A DNA stretch of 5,577 nt from Bacteroidota bacterium (GTDB lineage: Bacteria; Bacteroidota; Bacteroidia; Bacteroidales; UBA10428). The notes under the pieces were generated by a model. The model searched no databases and was not told the DNA's origin. It saw only the letters and a program-made list of their open reading frames with translations. Of this stretch, positions 1 through 5,577 are shown one piece after another. Position 1 is the stretch's first letter, and each line of letters starts with the position of its first letter. A program made the position numbers and the translations under genes. The stretch lies in the NCBI GenBank assembly GCA_024640925.1, contig JAHEEB010000348.1, forward strand, positions 1-5,577. The letters are read 5' to 3'.

Positions 1-1
1 T

Positions 2-1258
2 TTTGATATAACTCATAAAATCATATATTTCAGTGCCAGTGCCTCGGATTTAAAAAAATATACCGACTCAAAAAGAGAGGAAGAGGAAATAGGAATTGGA
101 GGTATTAACAACCTTTTTATCTGGTCAGCTTCTTTGAATAAGGATGATTTCACTCCTAAAAAGTTACCTTTTAACCATATTGACTATAGCTGTACACACC
201 CATTTATTACTGATGATGGTCAAACTCTTTACTTTTCTTCTAATATGCTGGGAAGTTATGGAGGATTCGATCTTTATGTGGTGAAGAAAACATCTACCGG
301 ATGGGGACCTCCGGAAAATCTTGGAAGAAAAATAAATACTGTTTTAAATGAAGGTTATCCATATGTAAACGATGGCTATTTATATTTTTCATCGGATGGC
401 CATCCTGGTTTTGGTGCATTGGATATTTTCCGCTACAACTTTACAACCCAGGAGATAGAGAATTTGAACAAACCTGTGAATTCTTCCTATGACGACTTTT
501 CCTACATACAAAACAATGAAGCTGAAGGGTATTTCTCATCGAACAGAAATAGTATAGATGGAAGCGACTTAATATTTCGTTTTAAAAGCAGCGATCCTGA
601 AGTTTTAAAGAAAATAACATCTGAACCTACTACAAGCTTAGAAATCTCAAAATTGGAAATATCGGCTGTGAATTTTCTCACGGGCGACTCCCTTCCTAAC
701 ATTAATATCAGAGTTTCCAACTCGCAAGGGTTTGTGGAATTGAAAAGGACTGATTTATCGGGTAAAACTGTAATTAACCTTCCTTACGGACAATACAAAT
801 TAACAGGTTCGAACAATGACTTTAAAACTGACAGTATACCAGTTATCGTTAATAGCCAGCGAGCTACTCAAACATTGCAGTTAAAACCCGGTTCAAATAA
901 TACACAAAAATTTATATACCGAAACTTGTCTTTCAATTACGAAAAGGCTATGGTTAGTGAAAAGTCTACAGCTATTATAGATAAACTTGCCACTTTCCTG
1001 ACACAAAATCCTTCACTTTCAATCGAAATCAGAGGATATACCGATAGCAGGGGCGAAAGCTATTATAATTCGATGATTTCCGAAATGATGGCAAAATCTG
1101 TTATGAATTACCTGATTCAAAAAGGTGTTAACGAAAGACGTATTAAAGCCAAAGGATACGGAGATACAGAAATACTTAACAAATGTGGCAAAGGCATCCA
1201 ATGCACAGAAGAAGAGCATGCCTTTAATAAACGGATTGAGATAACACTTAATCCTTAA
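2..1258 (+). CDS. OmpA-family envelope protein with PD40 propeller repeats (5' end outside window)
   Basis: The reading frame is open from base 2 to the TAA at 1256-1258, giving 418 residues in the window. No start codon is convincing: the TTG at 134 lies inside the propeller, so the gene begins upstream. Numbering from base 2, PD40/WD40-like blades carry YFS motifs near residues 8-13, 71-81 (DDGQTLYFSSN), 123-133 and 173-182. A CarboxypepD_reg/Cna-B-like Ig domain follows at about 218-295 and an OmpA C-terminal domain at about 303-418 (GYTDSRG, KGYGD, NKC..GIQCTEEEH, FNKRIEI). This order resembles PorE/PG1058-type proteins, which tether envelope complexes such as the type IX secretion system to peptidoglycan; the TPR region expected at their N-terminus would lie outside the window. 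The peptidoglycan-contact Asp is present (D348), but the Arg expected 15 residues later is Met363. The architecture is confident; a specific T9SS role is only inferred, since many paralogues exist. Confidence 0.9.
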   Translation, partial: FDITHKIIYFSASASDLKKYTDSKREEEEIGIGGINNLFIWSASLNKDDFTPKKLPFNHIDYSCTHPFITDDGQTLYFSSNMLGSYGGFDLYVVKKTSTGWGPPENLGRKINTVLNEGYPYVNDGYLYFSSDGHPGFGALDIFRYNFTTQEIENLNKPVNSSYDDFSYIQNNEAEGYFSSNRNSIDGSDLIFRFKSSDPEVLKKITSEPTTSLEISKLEISAVNFLTGDSLPNINIRVSNSQGFVELKRTDLSGKTVINLPYGQYKLTGSNNDFKTDSIPVIVNSQRATQTLQLKPGSNNTQKFIYRNLSFNYEKAMVSEKSTAIIDKLATFLTQNPSLSIEIRGYTDSRGESYYNSMISEMMAKSVMNYLIQKGVNERRIKAKGYGDTEILNKCGKGIQCTEEEHAFNKRIEITLNP

Positions 1259-1275
1259 GATACTATTTAAGTATC
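1259..1275. terminator. Possible bidirectional terminator between convergent genes
   Basis: A perfect 6-bp inverted repeat, GATACT (1259-1264) and AGTATC (1270-1275), with a 5-nt loop fills nearly all of the 19-bp gap between two convergent stop codons. A weaker 5-bp hairpin (CTTAA 1247-1251, TTAAG 1255-1259) overlaps its left arm. The position suits a shared terminator, but the stem is short, AT-rich and has no strong T-run on either side. Confidence 0.3.
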
Positions 1276-1277
1276 AA

Positions 1278-1856
1278 CTACAGCTTAACATCTATTCCGA
1301 CTTTAGCAAATCCTTCGAAGTAATAGTTAGGTCCAAAGTGAAAATTAAGTGGCATAATTTCAAATGAAACACGGCTTTTTTGCGGGTTAATCCGAATTCC
1401 TCCTCCGAAATATCCTCCAACATTAGATTCTTTAAAATATTCCGATTGTACTACATCTTCCTGGTCTCCCCCTGTACCCAACAAACCCTTGGTTGTGTTT
1501 ATCACTCCACCAGCTCCAATTGTAAGGGCAAAAGCTTTTATATGAATCAAATCAAAATATATGATGGTTTCCAGATTTATTGAATTGCACCACTGATCCC
1601 TTGCATCAAGTACATATTTTCCACTAAAGTACCCGACCGTTAAGTTTGGGTTAAGTCGTAACCGGTCTTTCCAAAGTTCCCTCTGATACCCTACTGATAA
1701 CATTGCACCTAAGCCTGTGACCTGGCTTCCGTCATAAATCCCAGGTCCCATTCCATATTTAAGAGAGTTTTTTGAGAACTCCTGACATTGTCCCTGATAG
1801 TTTATACAAAGGATGAATGAGATTACAACGATTAAGCTTTTTAATTTTTTCCCCAT
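1278..1856 (-). CDS. Secreted probable outer-membrane beta-barrel protein, function unknown
   Basis: This 192-residue protein has an N-terminal signal peptide: basic GKKLK, then a hydrophobic core at about 7-18, with a likely signal-peptidase-I site near GQCQ/EF at about 25. Cys17 is not in a good lipobox. The mature part is rich in Gly, Tyr and Phe, with alternating hydrophobic stretches (GLGAMLSVGYQREL, LNPNLTVGYFSGKY, FALTIGAGGVINT, VGGYFGGGIRINP) and an end, AKVGIDVKL, typical of small 8-stranded porin-like barrels. I cannot assign a named family. The ATG at 1854-1856 is the first possible start, because an in-frame stop lies 12 nt upstream (minus-strand TAA at 1869-1871). It has no Shine-Dalgarno sequence, as is usual for Bacteroidota. 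It converges on the OmpA-family gene and diverges from the GH43 gene, so it is probably a single-gene unit. The signal peptide is secure; the barrel assignment is inferred from composition and strand pattern. Confidence 0.82.
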   Translation of the reverse strand: MGKKLKSLIVVISFILCINYQGQCQEFSKNSLKYGMGPGIYDGSQVTGLGAMLSVGYQRELWKDRLRLNPNLTVGYFSGKYVLDARDQWCNSINLETIIYFDLIHIKAFALTIGAGGVINTTKGLLGTGGDQEDVVQSEYFKESNVGGYFGGGIRINPQKSRVSFEIMPLNFHFGPNYYFEGFAKVGIDVKL

Positions 1857-1985
1857 AATGATTTTTTGTTATAGATGAGATTTTATCCTTATGGTTGCTT
1901 ATCTGCAAATCTTTTAAATAGATAAGATGGATAGTATACATATCCTCAATTTACAAGCAATTAGAGATTTATAACTTCATTATAG

Positions 1986-2000
1986 AAACCTTTAAGGTTT
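1986..2000. promoter_or_regulatory. 15-bp palindrome, candidate operator
   Basis: AAACCTTTAAGGTTT is a perfect dyad: 7-bp arms AAACCTT (1986-1992) and AAGGTTT (1994-2000) around one central T. It ends 3 bp before the -7 element of the GH43 gene, so it would sit in the promoter spacer, where a bound regulator could block or remodel RNA polymerase. No regulator gene is visible in the window. With only a 1-nt centre it is better read as a protein-binding site than as an RNA hairpin. Confidence 0.35.
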
Positions 2001-2003
2001 TAT

Positions 2004-2011
2004 TATATTTG
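2004..2011 (+). promoter_or_regulatory. Bacteroidota -7 promoter element for GH43-esterase operon
   Basis: TATATTTG matches the Bacteroidota -7 consensus TAnnTTTG at every fixed position and lies 19 bp upstream of the GH43 ATG, implying a short leader of roughly 10-16 nt. I see no good TTTG -33 box at the expected distance. That part is occupied by the palindrome's left flank, which may mean that activation depends on a regulator. Confidence 0.5.
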
Positions 2012-2030
2012 AGTTTTAAATATCCGATAA

Positions 2031-2978
2031 ATGAAGAGGAGATTTACTATACTATTCGTTGTGGCTACACTGGCTATATTTTTGTGTTTTTCTTTCCAAA
2101 AAAAACCCGATGTTTATCTTTTTTCATATTTCAAAGACAAAGGAAAAGATGGGTTACACCTGGCATACAGTTATGATGGTTACATCTGGAAGGCATTGAA
2201 AAATGACAGTAGCTTTGTAAAACCACAGGTCAGTAAGGATAAACTGATGCGAGACCCTTGCATTATTCAGGGAGCTGATGGCAAATTTCATATGGTTTGG
2301 ACAGTAAGCTGGACTGCCAGGGGAATTGGTTATGCTTCATCAGAAGATCTTATCCATTGGTCGGAACAACAGTATATTGGAGTAATGGAAGATGATACAG
2401 CTGTTAGAAACTGTTGGGCTCCGGAAATTATATACGACTCAAAAGAAGAATTCTATATGATATATTGGGCCAGCACAATACCTGGCAGATTTAGTGAAGG
2501 CGACTCGAGCAGCGAAAGTGGATATAATCACCGTATATATTACACAACTACCAAAGACTTTAAAGAGTTTAGTGATACGAAACTTCTTTACGACCAAGGT
2601 TTTAGTGTAATTGATGCTGTAATTAAATTTTATGATAACCAATATTATATGTTTCTAAAAGATGAAACCCGTTTTCCGAAACCTGAAAAAAACCTCCGCA
2701 TTGCAACAAGTGCATACTTAACCAACTCATACTCAAAAGCTGGTGAATCAATATCTCCCAAGGATATCTGGGTTGAAGGACCAACCATTGAAAAAATAGG
2801 AAATAAATACATTCTTTATTTCGATATGTACCGTAACCACAAAATGGGGGCAGTACAATCCATTGATCTTAAAACCTGGACTGATGTTTCTGAAAAGATT
2901 AGTTTTCCAAACGGAGTAAGACATGGAACTATTTTCAGAGTTCCGCAAAAAGTTCTTGATAATTTGTTAAAACTGTAA
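2031..2978 (+). CDS. Glycoside hydrolase family 43, Bt3655-like (arabinofuranosidase/galactosidase-type)
   Basis: This 315-residue protein starts with a basic and hydrophobic export signal (about 1-22) that lacks a clean AxA or lipobox site, followed by a single five-bladed propeller. Motifs fit GH43 and most resemble the arabinofuranosidase Bt3655-type group: LHLAYSYDGYIW, MRDPCIIQGADGKFHMVWT, GIGYASSEDLIHWSEQ, CWAPEIIYD, and a closing VRHGT. The three GH43 acidic residues appear intact: D75 (RDP, general base), D195 (VIDA, pKa modulator) and E249 (VEGP, acid). The family hydrolyses terminal arabinofuranose, xylose or galactose; arabinan or arabinogalactan side chains are likely here given the esterase neighbours, but specificity cannot be read from sequence. 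An in-frame TAA directly abuts the ATG at 2031, fixing the start; there is no Shine-Dalgarno sequence. It is first in a probable operon, with the double esterase gene starting 11 bp after its stop. Confidence 0.9.
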   Translation: MKRRFTILFVVATLAIFLCFSFQKKPDVYLFSYFKDKGKDGLHLAYSYDGYIWKALKNDSSFVKPQVSKDKLMRDPCIIQGADGKFHMVWTVSWTARGIGYASSEDLIHWSEQQYIGVMEDDTAVRNCWAPEIIYDSKEEFYMIYWASTIPGRFSEGDSSSESGYNHRIYYTTTKDFKEFSDTKLLYDQGFSVIDAVIKFYDNQYYMFLKDETRFPKPEKNLRIATSAYLTNSYSKAGESISPKDIWVEGPTIEKIGNKYILYFDMYRNHKMGAVQSIDLKTWTDVSEKISFPNGVRHGTIFRVPQKVLDNLLKL

Positions 2979-2989
2979 AAAACAATACA

Positions 2990-4501
2990 ATGAAAAGAAA
3001 ATACAATTTTGGTCTTCCCATATTTCTGATTTTTGCAGCATTTACAATCCTCACATCATTTATTAGGAACAGAAACGAAAAAATCGATGTTTTTTTGGTG
3101 GGCGATTCAACCGTCAAAAACGGACAAGGTGATGGTGCCGGAGGTCTTTGGGGCTGGGGAGATCCGTTAAAATATCATTTTGATACAACTAGAGTAAACA
3201 TCGAAAATCATGCCCTTGGGGGAACCAGTAGCCGATCATTTCAAACGGGGGGATTATGGCAGAAAGTCCTCGATAAAGTTGGCTCGGGCGATTATGTGTT
3301 TATTCAATTCGGACATAATGACAACGGATCTTACAATACCGACAGGGCACGAGGAACTATCAAAGGTACGGGAAACGATACTGTTCATGTTATTATGGAA
3401 AGTACCGGAAATCGAGAAATTATTTATACTTACGGTTGGTATCTTAGAAAATATATAGCCGATACACGTGCAAAAGGTGGTATTCCGGTTATTGTATCCC
3501 CTATTCCACGTAACGATTGGGAAAATGGCAAAATAAAATATAACGACCCCGATTATTCCAGATGGGCCAGGGAGGTTGCTAGCTCGGAAAAAGTTGCTTT
3601 TATCGATTTGAATGCAAAGATGACCTCTTTTTTAAACAACCTGGGAGAGAGCAATGTCACAGGCAAATACTTTTTTGCACGGGATCATACTCATACAACT
3701 GCTGAAGGAGCCATTCTGAATGCAAGACTTGTTGCTCAGGGAATTTTAGAAATAAAAGGTTGCAAGCTGGCAAAATACGTAATAGAAAATCCGGTCTATA
3801 ATTTCCCGGTAAAAATCAGGGTTTTTACTATTGGCGATTCTACCGTTGCTAAGGGTAAAGACGGAATTCAGGGTTGGGGAGCCGAAATTGACAAATATTT
3901 CGATTCTACGAGGGTTATGGTTGTAAATAAAGCCCGTGGAGGAAGGAGCAGCAGAACTTACATGTATGAAGGAATTTGGCATGAAACCCTAAAAGAAATT
4001 AAGCCCGGCGACTATGTACTTGTTCAGTTTGGTCACAACGATGGTGGAGCCATTGACAAAGAAAAAATGCGAGGTTCAATCAAAGGTACAGGAACCGATA
4101 GCATAATTGTTCAGCGCGAAGATGGTAAAACAGAAATCGTTCACTCTTATGGCTGGTATTTAACCAAATATATTAAGGATGCCAAAGCTCTGGGAGCAAC
4201 GCCAATTGTTTGCTCTCCGATTCCACGCCGCGAGTGGACAGAAAATAAAATCATACGGGCTTCGGAAGATTATGGCAAATGGGCAAAAGAGGTTGCTGAG
4301 AAAGAAAATGTCTGCTTTATCGATTTGAACGAAATAGTCGCTCTGAAATATGAAGCACTTGGCCAGGACACGGTCGCTGCTGAGTTCTTCCTGGAAGATC
4401 ACACTCATACTACAGCTAAAGGAGCCGACCTGAACGCACAATCGGTTGTAGAGGGTTTAAAAGACAAGAAATGTAAACTGAGAAATTACCTGGCATATTG
4501 A
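2990..4501 (+). CDS. Secreted tandem double SGNH esterase, rhamnogalacturonan acetylesterase-like (CE12-type)
   Basis: This 503-residue protein has an N-terminal hydrophobic export or anchor segment (about 9-25, no obvious AxA site) and then two homologous SGNH-hydrolase domains. Domain 1 (about 32-265) has GDSTV with S40, GGTSSRS with G78, GHND with N110, and DHTH with D232/H235. Domain 2 (about 276-503) has S284, G318, N350 and D470/H473. Both domains keep all four SGNH blocks, so both should be catalytic. A by-eye alignment gives a little under half identity, including RG(T/S)IKGTG, YGWYL.KYI, SPIPR, FIDLN, LNA and a terminal CKL..Y element. CE12-type members deacetylate rhamnogalacturonan-I or related acetylated glycans in the periplasm or outside the cell. 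Domain 1 carries LWGWG where domain 2 is shortened to QGWG, so the acyl or glycan preference may differ. Translation likely follows that of the GH43 gene 11 bp upstream; its leader is A-rich without a Shine-Dalgarno sequence. Confidence 0.92.
   Translation: MKRKYNFGLPIFLIFAAFTILTSFIRNRNEKIDVFLVGDSTVKNGQGDGAGGLWGWGDPLKYHFDTTRVNIENHALGGTSSRSFQTGGLWQKVLDKVGSGDYVFIQFGHNDNGSYNTDRARGTIKGTGNDTVHVIMESTGNREIIYTYGWYLRKYIADTRAKGGIPVIVSPIPRNDWENGKIKYNDPDYSRWAREVASSEKVAFIDLNAKMTSFLNNLGESNVTGKYFFARDHTHTTAEGAILNARLVAQGILEIKGCKLAKYVIENPVYNFPVKIRVFTIGDSTVAKGKDGIQGWGAEIDKYFDSTRVMVVNKARGGRSSRTYMYEGIWHETLKEIKPGDYVLVQFGHNDGGAIDKEKMRGSIKGTGTDSIIVQREDGKTEIVHSYGWYLTKYIKDAKALGATPIVCSPIPRREWTENKIIRASEDYGKWAKEVAEKENVCFIDLNEIVALKYEALGQDTVAAEFFLEDHTHTTAKGADLNAQSVVEGLKDKKCKLRNYLAY
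3083..4495 (+). repeat. Tandem in-frame duplication of SGNH domain coding sequence
   Basis: Two copies of one domain, about 3083-3785 and 3815-4495, lie head to tail inside one gene. At protein level nearly half the positions match. At DNA level short patches stay alike, for example around the DHTHTTA motif (near 3684 and 4397) and the IKGTG motif (near 3360 and 4080), but most third positions have drifted. This is an old duplication rather than a recent one. Confidence 0.8.
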
Positions 4502-4524
4502 TACATTTCCAAAGCCCAGGTAAT
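4485..4524 (+). terminator. Hairpin across the stop codon of the double esterase gene
   Basis: A perfect 9-bp inverted repeat, ATTACCTGG (4485-4493) and CCAGGTAAT (4516-4524), has a 22-nt loop that contains the TGA stop (4499-4501). A T-rich stretch (CTTTTGCCTTTTT) begins about ten bases after the stem rather than directly behind it. It may act as an operon terminator or as a 3'-end stabiliser; the long loop and displaced T-run make the assignment tentative. Confidence 0.4.
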
Positions 4525-4675
4525 ATCATATCATCTTTTGCCTTTTTATAATCATCATTTTTTATGAATTAACTGAATCGAATTTGTATTGTATTACTGA
4601 AAGATACGTAAATATTTAAACATTAAGAGTTTCTAAAATAGAATAATCCAGGAATAATTGTGTTGGATTTTTTCG

Positions 4676-4683
4676 TAAAATTG
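4676..4683 (+). promoter_or_regulatory. Weak candidate -7 element for the third esterase gene
   Basis: TAAAATTG matches the Bacteroidota TAnnTTTG consensus at five of six fixed positions and lies 29 bp before the ATG at 4713. TTG triplets upstream (4658-4660, 4663-4665) are closer than the usual -33 spacing. The 211-bp gap and the preceding hairpin make a separate promoter plausible, but this exact site is uncertain. Confidence 0.25.
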
Positions 4684-4712
4684 GGTATCAATAAATTCTA
4701 CAACTAAATCAA

Positions 4713-5577
4713 ATGAAAAAGATTGTTTTCCTGGTTTTGCTTTTTGTGATTTCTTCGTTCTTATATAGTCAGAACAAACTGCCAATGAATTTCGAATTTG
4801 GCAGTGCACATACAGTTCCTGGGTTTATACCTTTAGATTCTAACACAATTTATTCGCCAATATTGGGTTATGGGTTCGATTATCAAAGTTCAGTTAAAAT
4901 AATAGCCCGACATAAAGGCAAGGATCTTGAGCATGAGGTGTGTACGGCTACCAGGCCATTTTATTTTTCAGCCAGGTTGCCTGAAGGCAATTATAAAGTA
5001 ACACTCATCCTTGGAGATATTGAAGGTATAAGTAACACCACGGTTAAAGCTGAATCTCGCAGGTTGATGCTTGAGAATATTGAAACAAATTTTGGTGAGA
5101 TTAAAGAATGCACATTTCTGGTAAATATCCGCAGTCCGAAAATAAACGATAGTCTGGCTATTAAACTAAAACCACGTGAACTTCCTTACCTTAACTGGGA
5201 TGATAAACTCACTCTTGAATTTAATGGTAGCAAACCCTGTGTTTGCGGTATAAAAATAGAACCTGCACATGATATAAGAACCATATTTCTGTGTGGAAAT
5301 TCAACGGTTACCGACCAGAACAACGAACCTTGGGCTGCCTGGGGGCAAATGATACCCCGCTTTTTCAATGATAAGGTAGTTATTGCCAACTTTGCCGAAT
5401 CGGGAGAGTCTCTTCAAAGTTCTTATGCTTCTAATCGCCTGGCTAAGGTATTAAGCCTTATTAAACCTGGAGATTATGTTTTTATTGAGTTTGGACATAA
5501 CGATCAAAAAATTAAGGGAGAAGGCAATGGCGCCAATGGATCTTACTCCGATTACTTACGAAAATACATCGATAAAT
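4713..5577 (+). CDS. SGNH esterase, CE12-type rhamnogalacturonan acetylesterase-like, with N-terminal beta-sandwich domain (3' end outside window)
   Basis: The frame is open from the ATG at 4713 to the window edge: 288 complete codons plus one base. An in-frame TAA at 4692-4694 makes this ATG the first available start. Residues 1-20 are a clear signal peptide (MKKIVFLVLLFVISSFLYSQ), probably cleaved by signal peptidase I around there. Residues about 24-188 form a beta-rich domain opening with MNFEFGSA and GYGFDY, like the galactose-binding-like module that precedes many bacterial rhamnogalacturonan acetylesterases. The SGNH domain begins near 191: block I is GNSTVTDQ with nucleophile S197, block II has G231 (AESGES) and block III is GHND with N263; the Asp-His pair must lie past the edge. 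Block I reads GNS instead of GDS, which I recall as common in this branch. EPWAAWGQMIPRFF and KPGDYVFIEFGHNDQK support the family. It likely acts with the upstream esterases and GH43 on acetylated pectin; the substrate is inferred. Confidence 0.88.
   Translation, partial: MKKIVFLVLLFVISSFLYSQNKLPMNFEFGSAHTVPGFIPLDSNTIYSPILGYGFDYQSSVKIIARHKGKDLEHEVCTATRPFYFSARLPEGNYKVTLILGDIEGISNTTVKAESRRLMLENIETNFGEIKECTFLVNIRSPKINDSLAIKLKPRELPYLNWDDKLTLEFNGSKPCVCGIKIEPAHDIRTIFLCGNSTVTDQNNEPWAAWGQMIPRFFNDKVVIANFAESGESLQSSYASNRLAKVLSLIKPGDYVFIEFGHNDQKIKGEGNGANGSYSDYLRKYIDK

Noticed and set aside
134..136. TTG at 134 as the start of the OmpA-family gene
   Set aside because: The frame stays open back to base 2 and upstream residues include a PD40-like motif (KIIYFSAS), so the TTG is an internal leucine and the gene is cut by the window edge.
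1906..1913. AAGATTTG (minus strand) as the -7 element of the barrel gene
   Set aside because: It matches TAnnTTTG except at the first base, but no -33 box lies at a suitable distance (the nearest CAA is over 30 bp away), so I did not annotate it.
1898..1926. 7-bp inverted repeat CTTATCT / AGATAAG with a 15-nt loop in the divergent intergenic region
   Set aside because: It is short, AT-rich and widely spaced in AT-rich DNA; chance occurrence is likely and no -7/-33 relation supports it.
1759..1941. A 60-codon minus-strand ORF overlapping the barrel gene start
   Set aside because: It is out of frame with the signal-peptide-bearing gene, low-complexity in the intergenic part, and has no independent support.
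3210..3458. An 82-codon + strand ORF inside the double esterase gene
   Set aside because: It is fully overlapped by a well-supported SGNH coding frame and shows no domain or signal pattern of its own.
4160..4441. A 93-codon minus-strand ORF antisense to the second SGNH domain
   Set aside because: It is a shadow of the conserved domain on the other strand; the protein has no recognisable motif and no promoter is apparent.
4645..4673. AATCCA / TGGATT hairpin followed by a run of T upstream of the third esterase gene
   Set aside because: It resembles a terminator or attenuator, but the 6-bp stem has few G-C pairs and a 13-nt loop, and lies just before the only candidate -7 site; too weak to call.
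1..5577. CRISPR arrays, tRNA/rRNA, insertion sequences, phage or defence genes
   Set aside because: I saw no regularly spaced repeats, cloverleaf-like sequence, transposase motifs or terminal inverted repeats; the window is explained by envelope and carbohydrate-degradation genes.

Overview
The window looks like a chromosome segment from a low-GC Bacteroidota bacterium, probably a Bacteroidales/Marinilabiliales-type carbohydrate degrader. Four things point there: an OmpA-family protein with PD40 propeller repeats and a C-terminal NKCxxGxxCxEEEH motif; GH43 and CE12-type SGNH enzymes of a kind common in that phylum; starts without a Shine-Dalgarno sequence behind A-rich leaders; and one clear TAnnTTTG promoter element. 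Protein families are recognised by eye from motifs; no database search was possible.

Layout: (1) 2-1258 (+) is the 3' part of a PD40 propeller / Ig-like / OmpA envelope protein that is cut by the left edge. (2) 1278-1856 (-) is a small secreted, probable outer-membrane beta-barrel protein, convergent with (1) across a 19-bp gap. (3) 1857-2030 is a divergent intergenic region with a TATATTTG -7 element and a 15-bp palindrome facing right. (4) 2031-2978 (+) is a secreted GH43 five-bladed propeller glycosidase. (5) 2990-4501 (+), 11 bp further on, is a secreted protein with two complete SGNH esterase domains in tandem. (6) 4502-4712 is a 211-bp AT-rich gap with a hairpin at its left end. (7) 4713-5577 (+) is the 5' part of a third SGNH esterase, with an N-terminal beta-sandwich-like domain, running off the right edge.

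The right half reads as part of a pectin (rhamnogalacturonan-I) or arabinogalactan utilisation locus. The GH43 enzyme would trim arabinose or galactose side chains, and the three CE12-type modules would remove acetyl groups that block backbone cleavage. No SusC/SusD pair, polysaccharide lyase or regulator lies in the window, so substrate and locus boundaries are inferred. The left half is envelope biology and need not be functionally linked.

I do not see a wholly new system. The points most worth a second look are the OmpA domain that has methionine where the diaminopimelate-binding arginine should be, the tandem double-esterase polypeptide followed by a third esterase, and the palindrome abutting the operon's -7 element.
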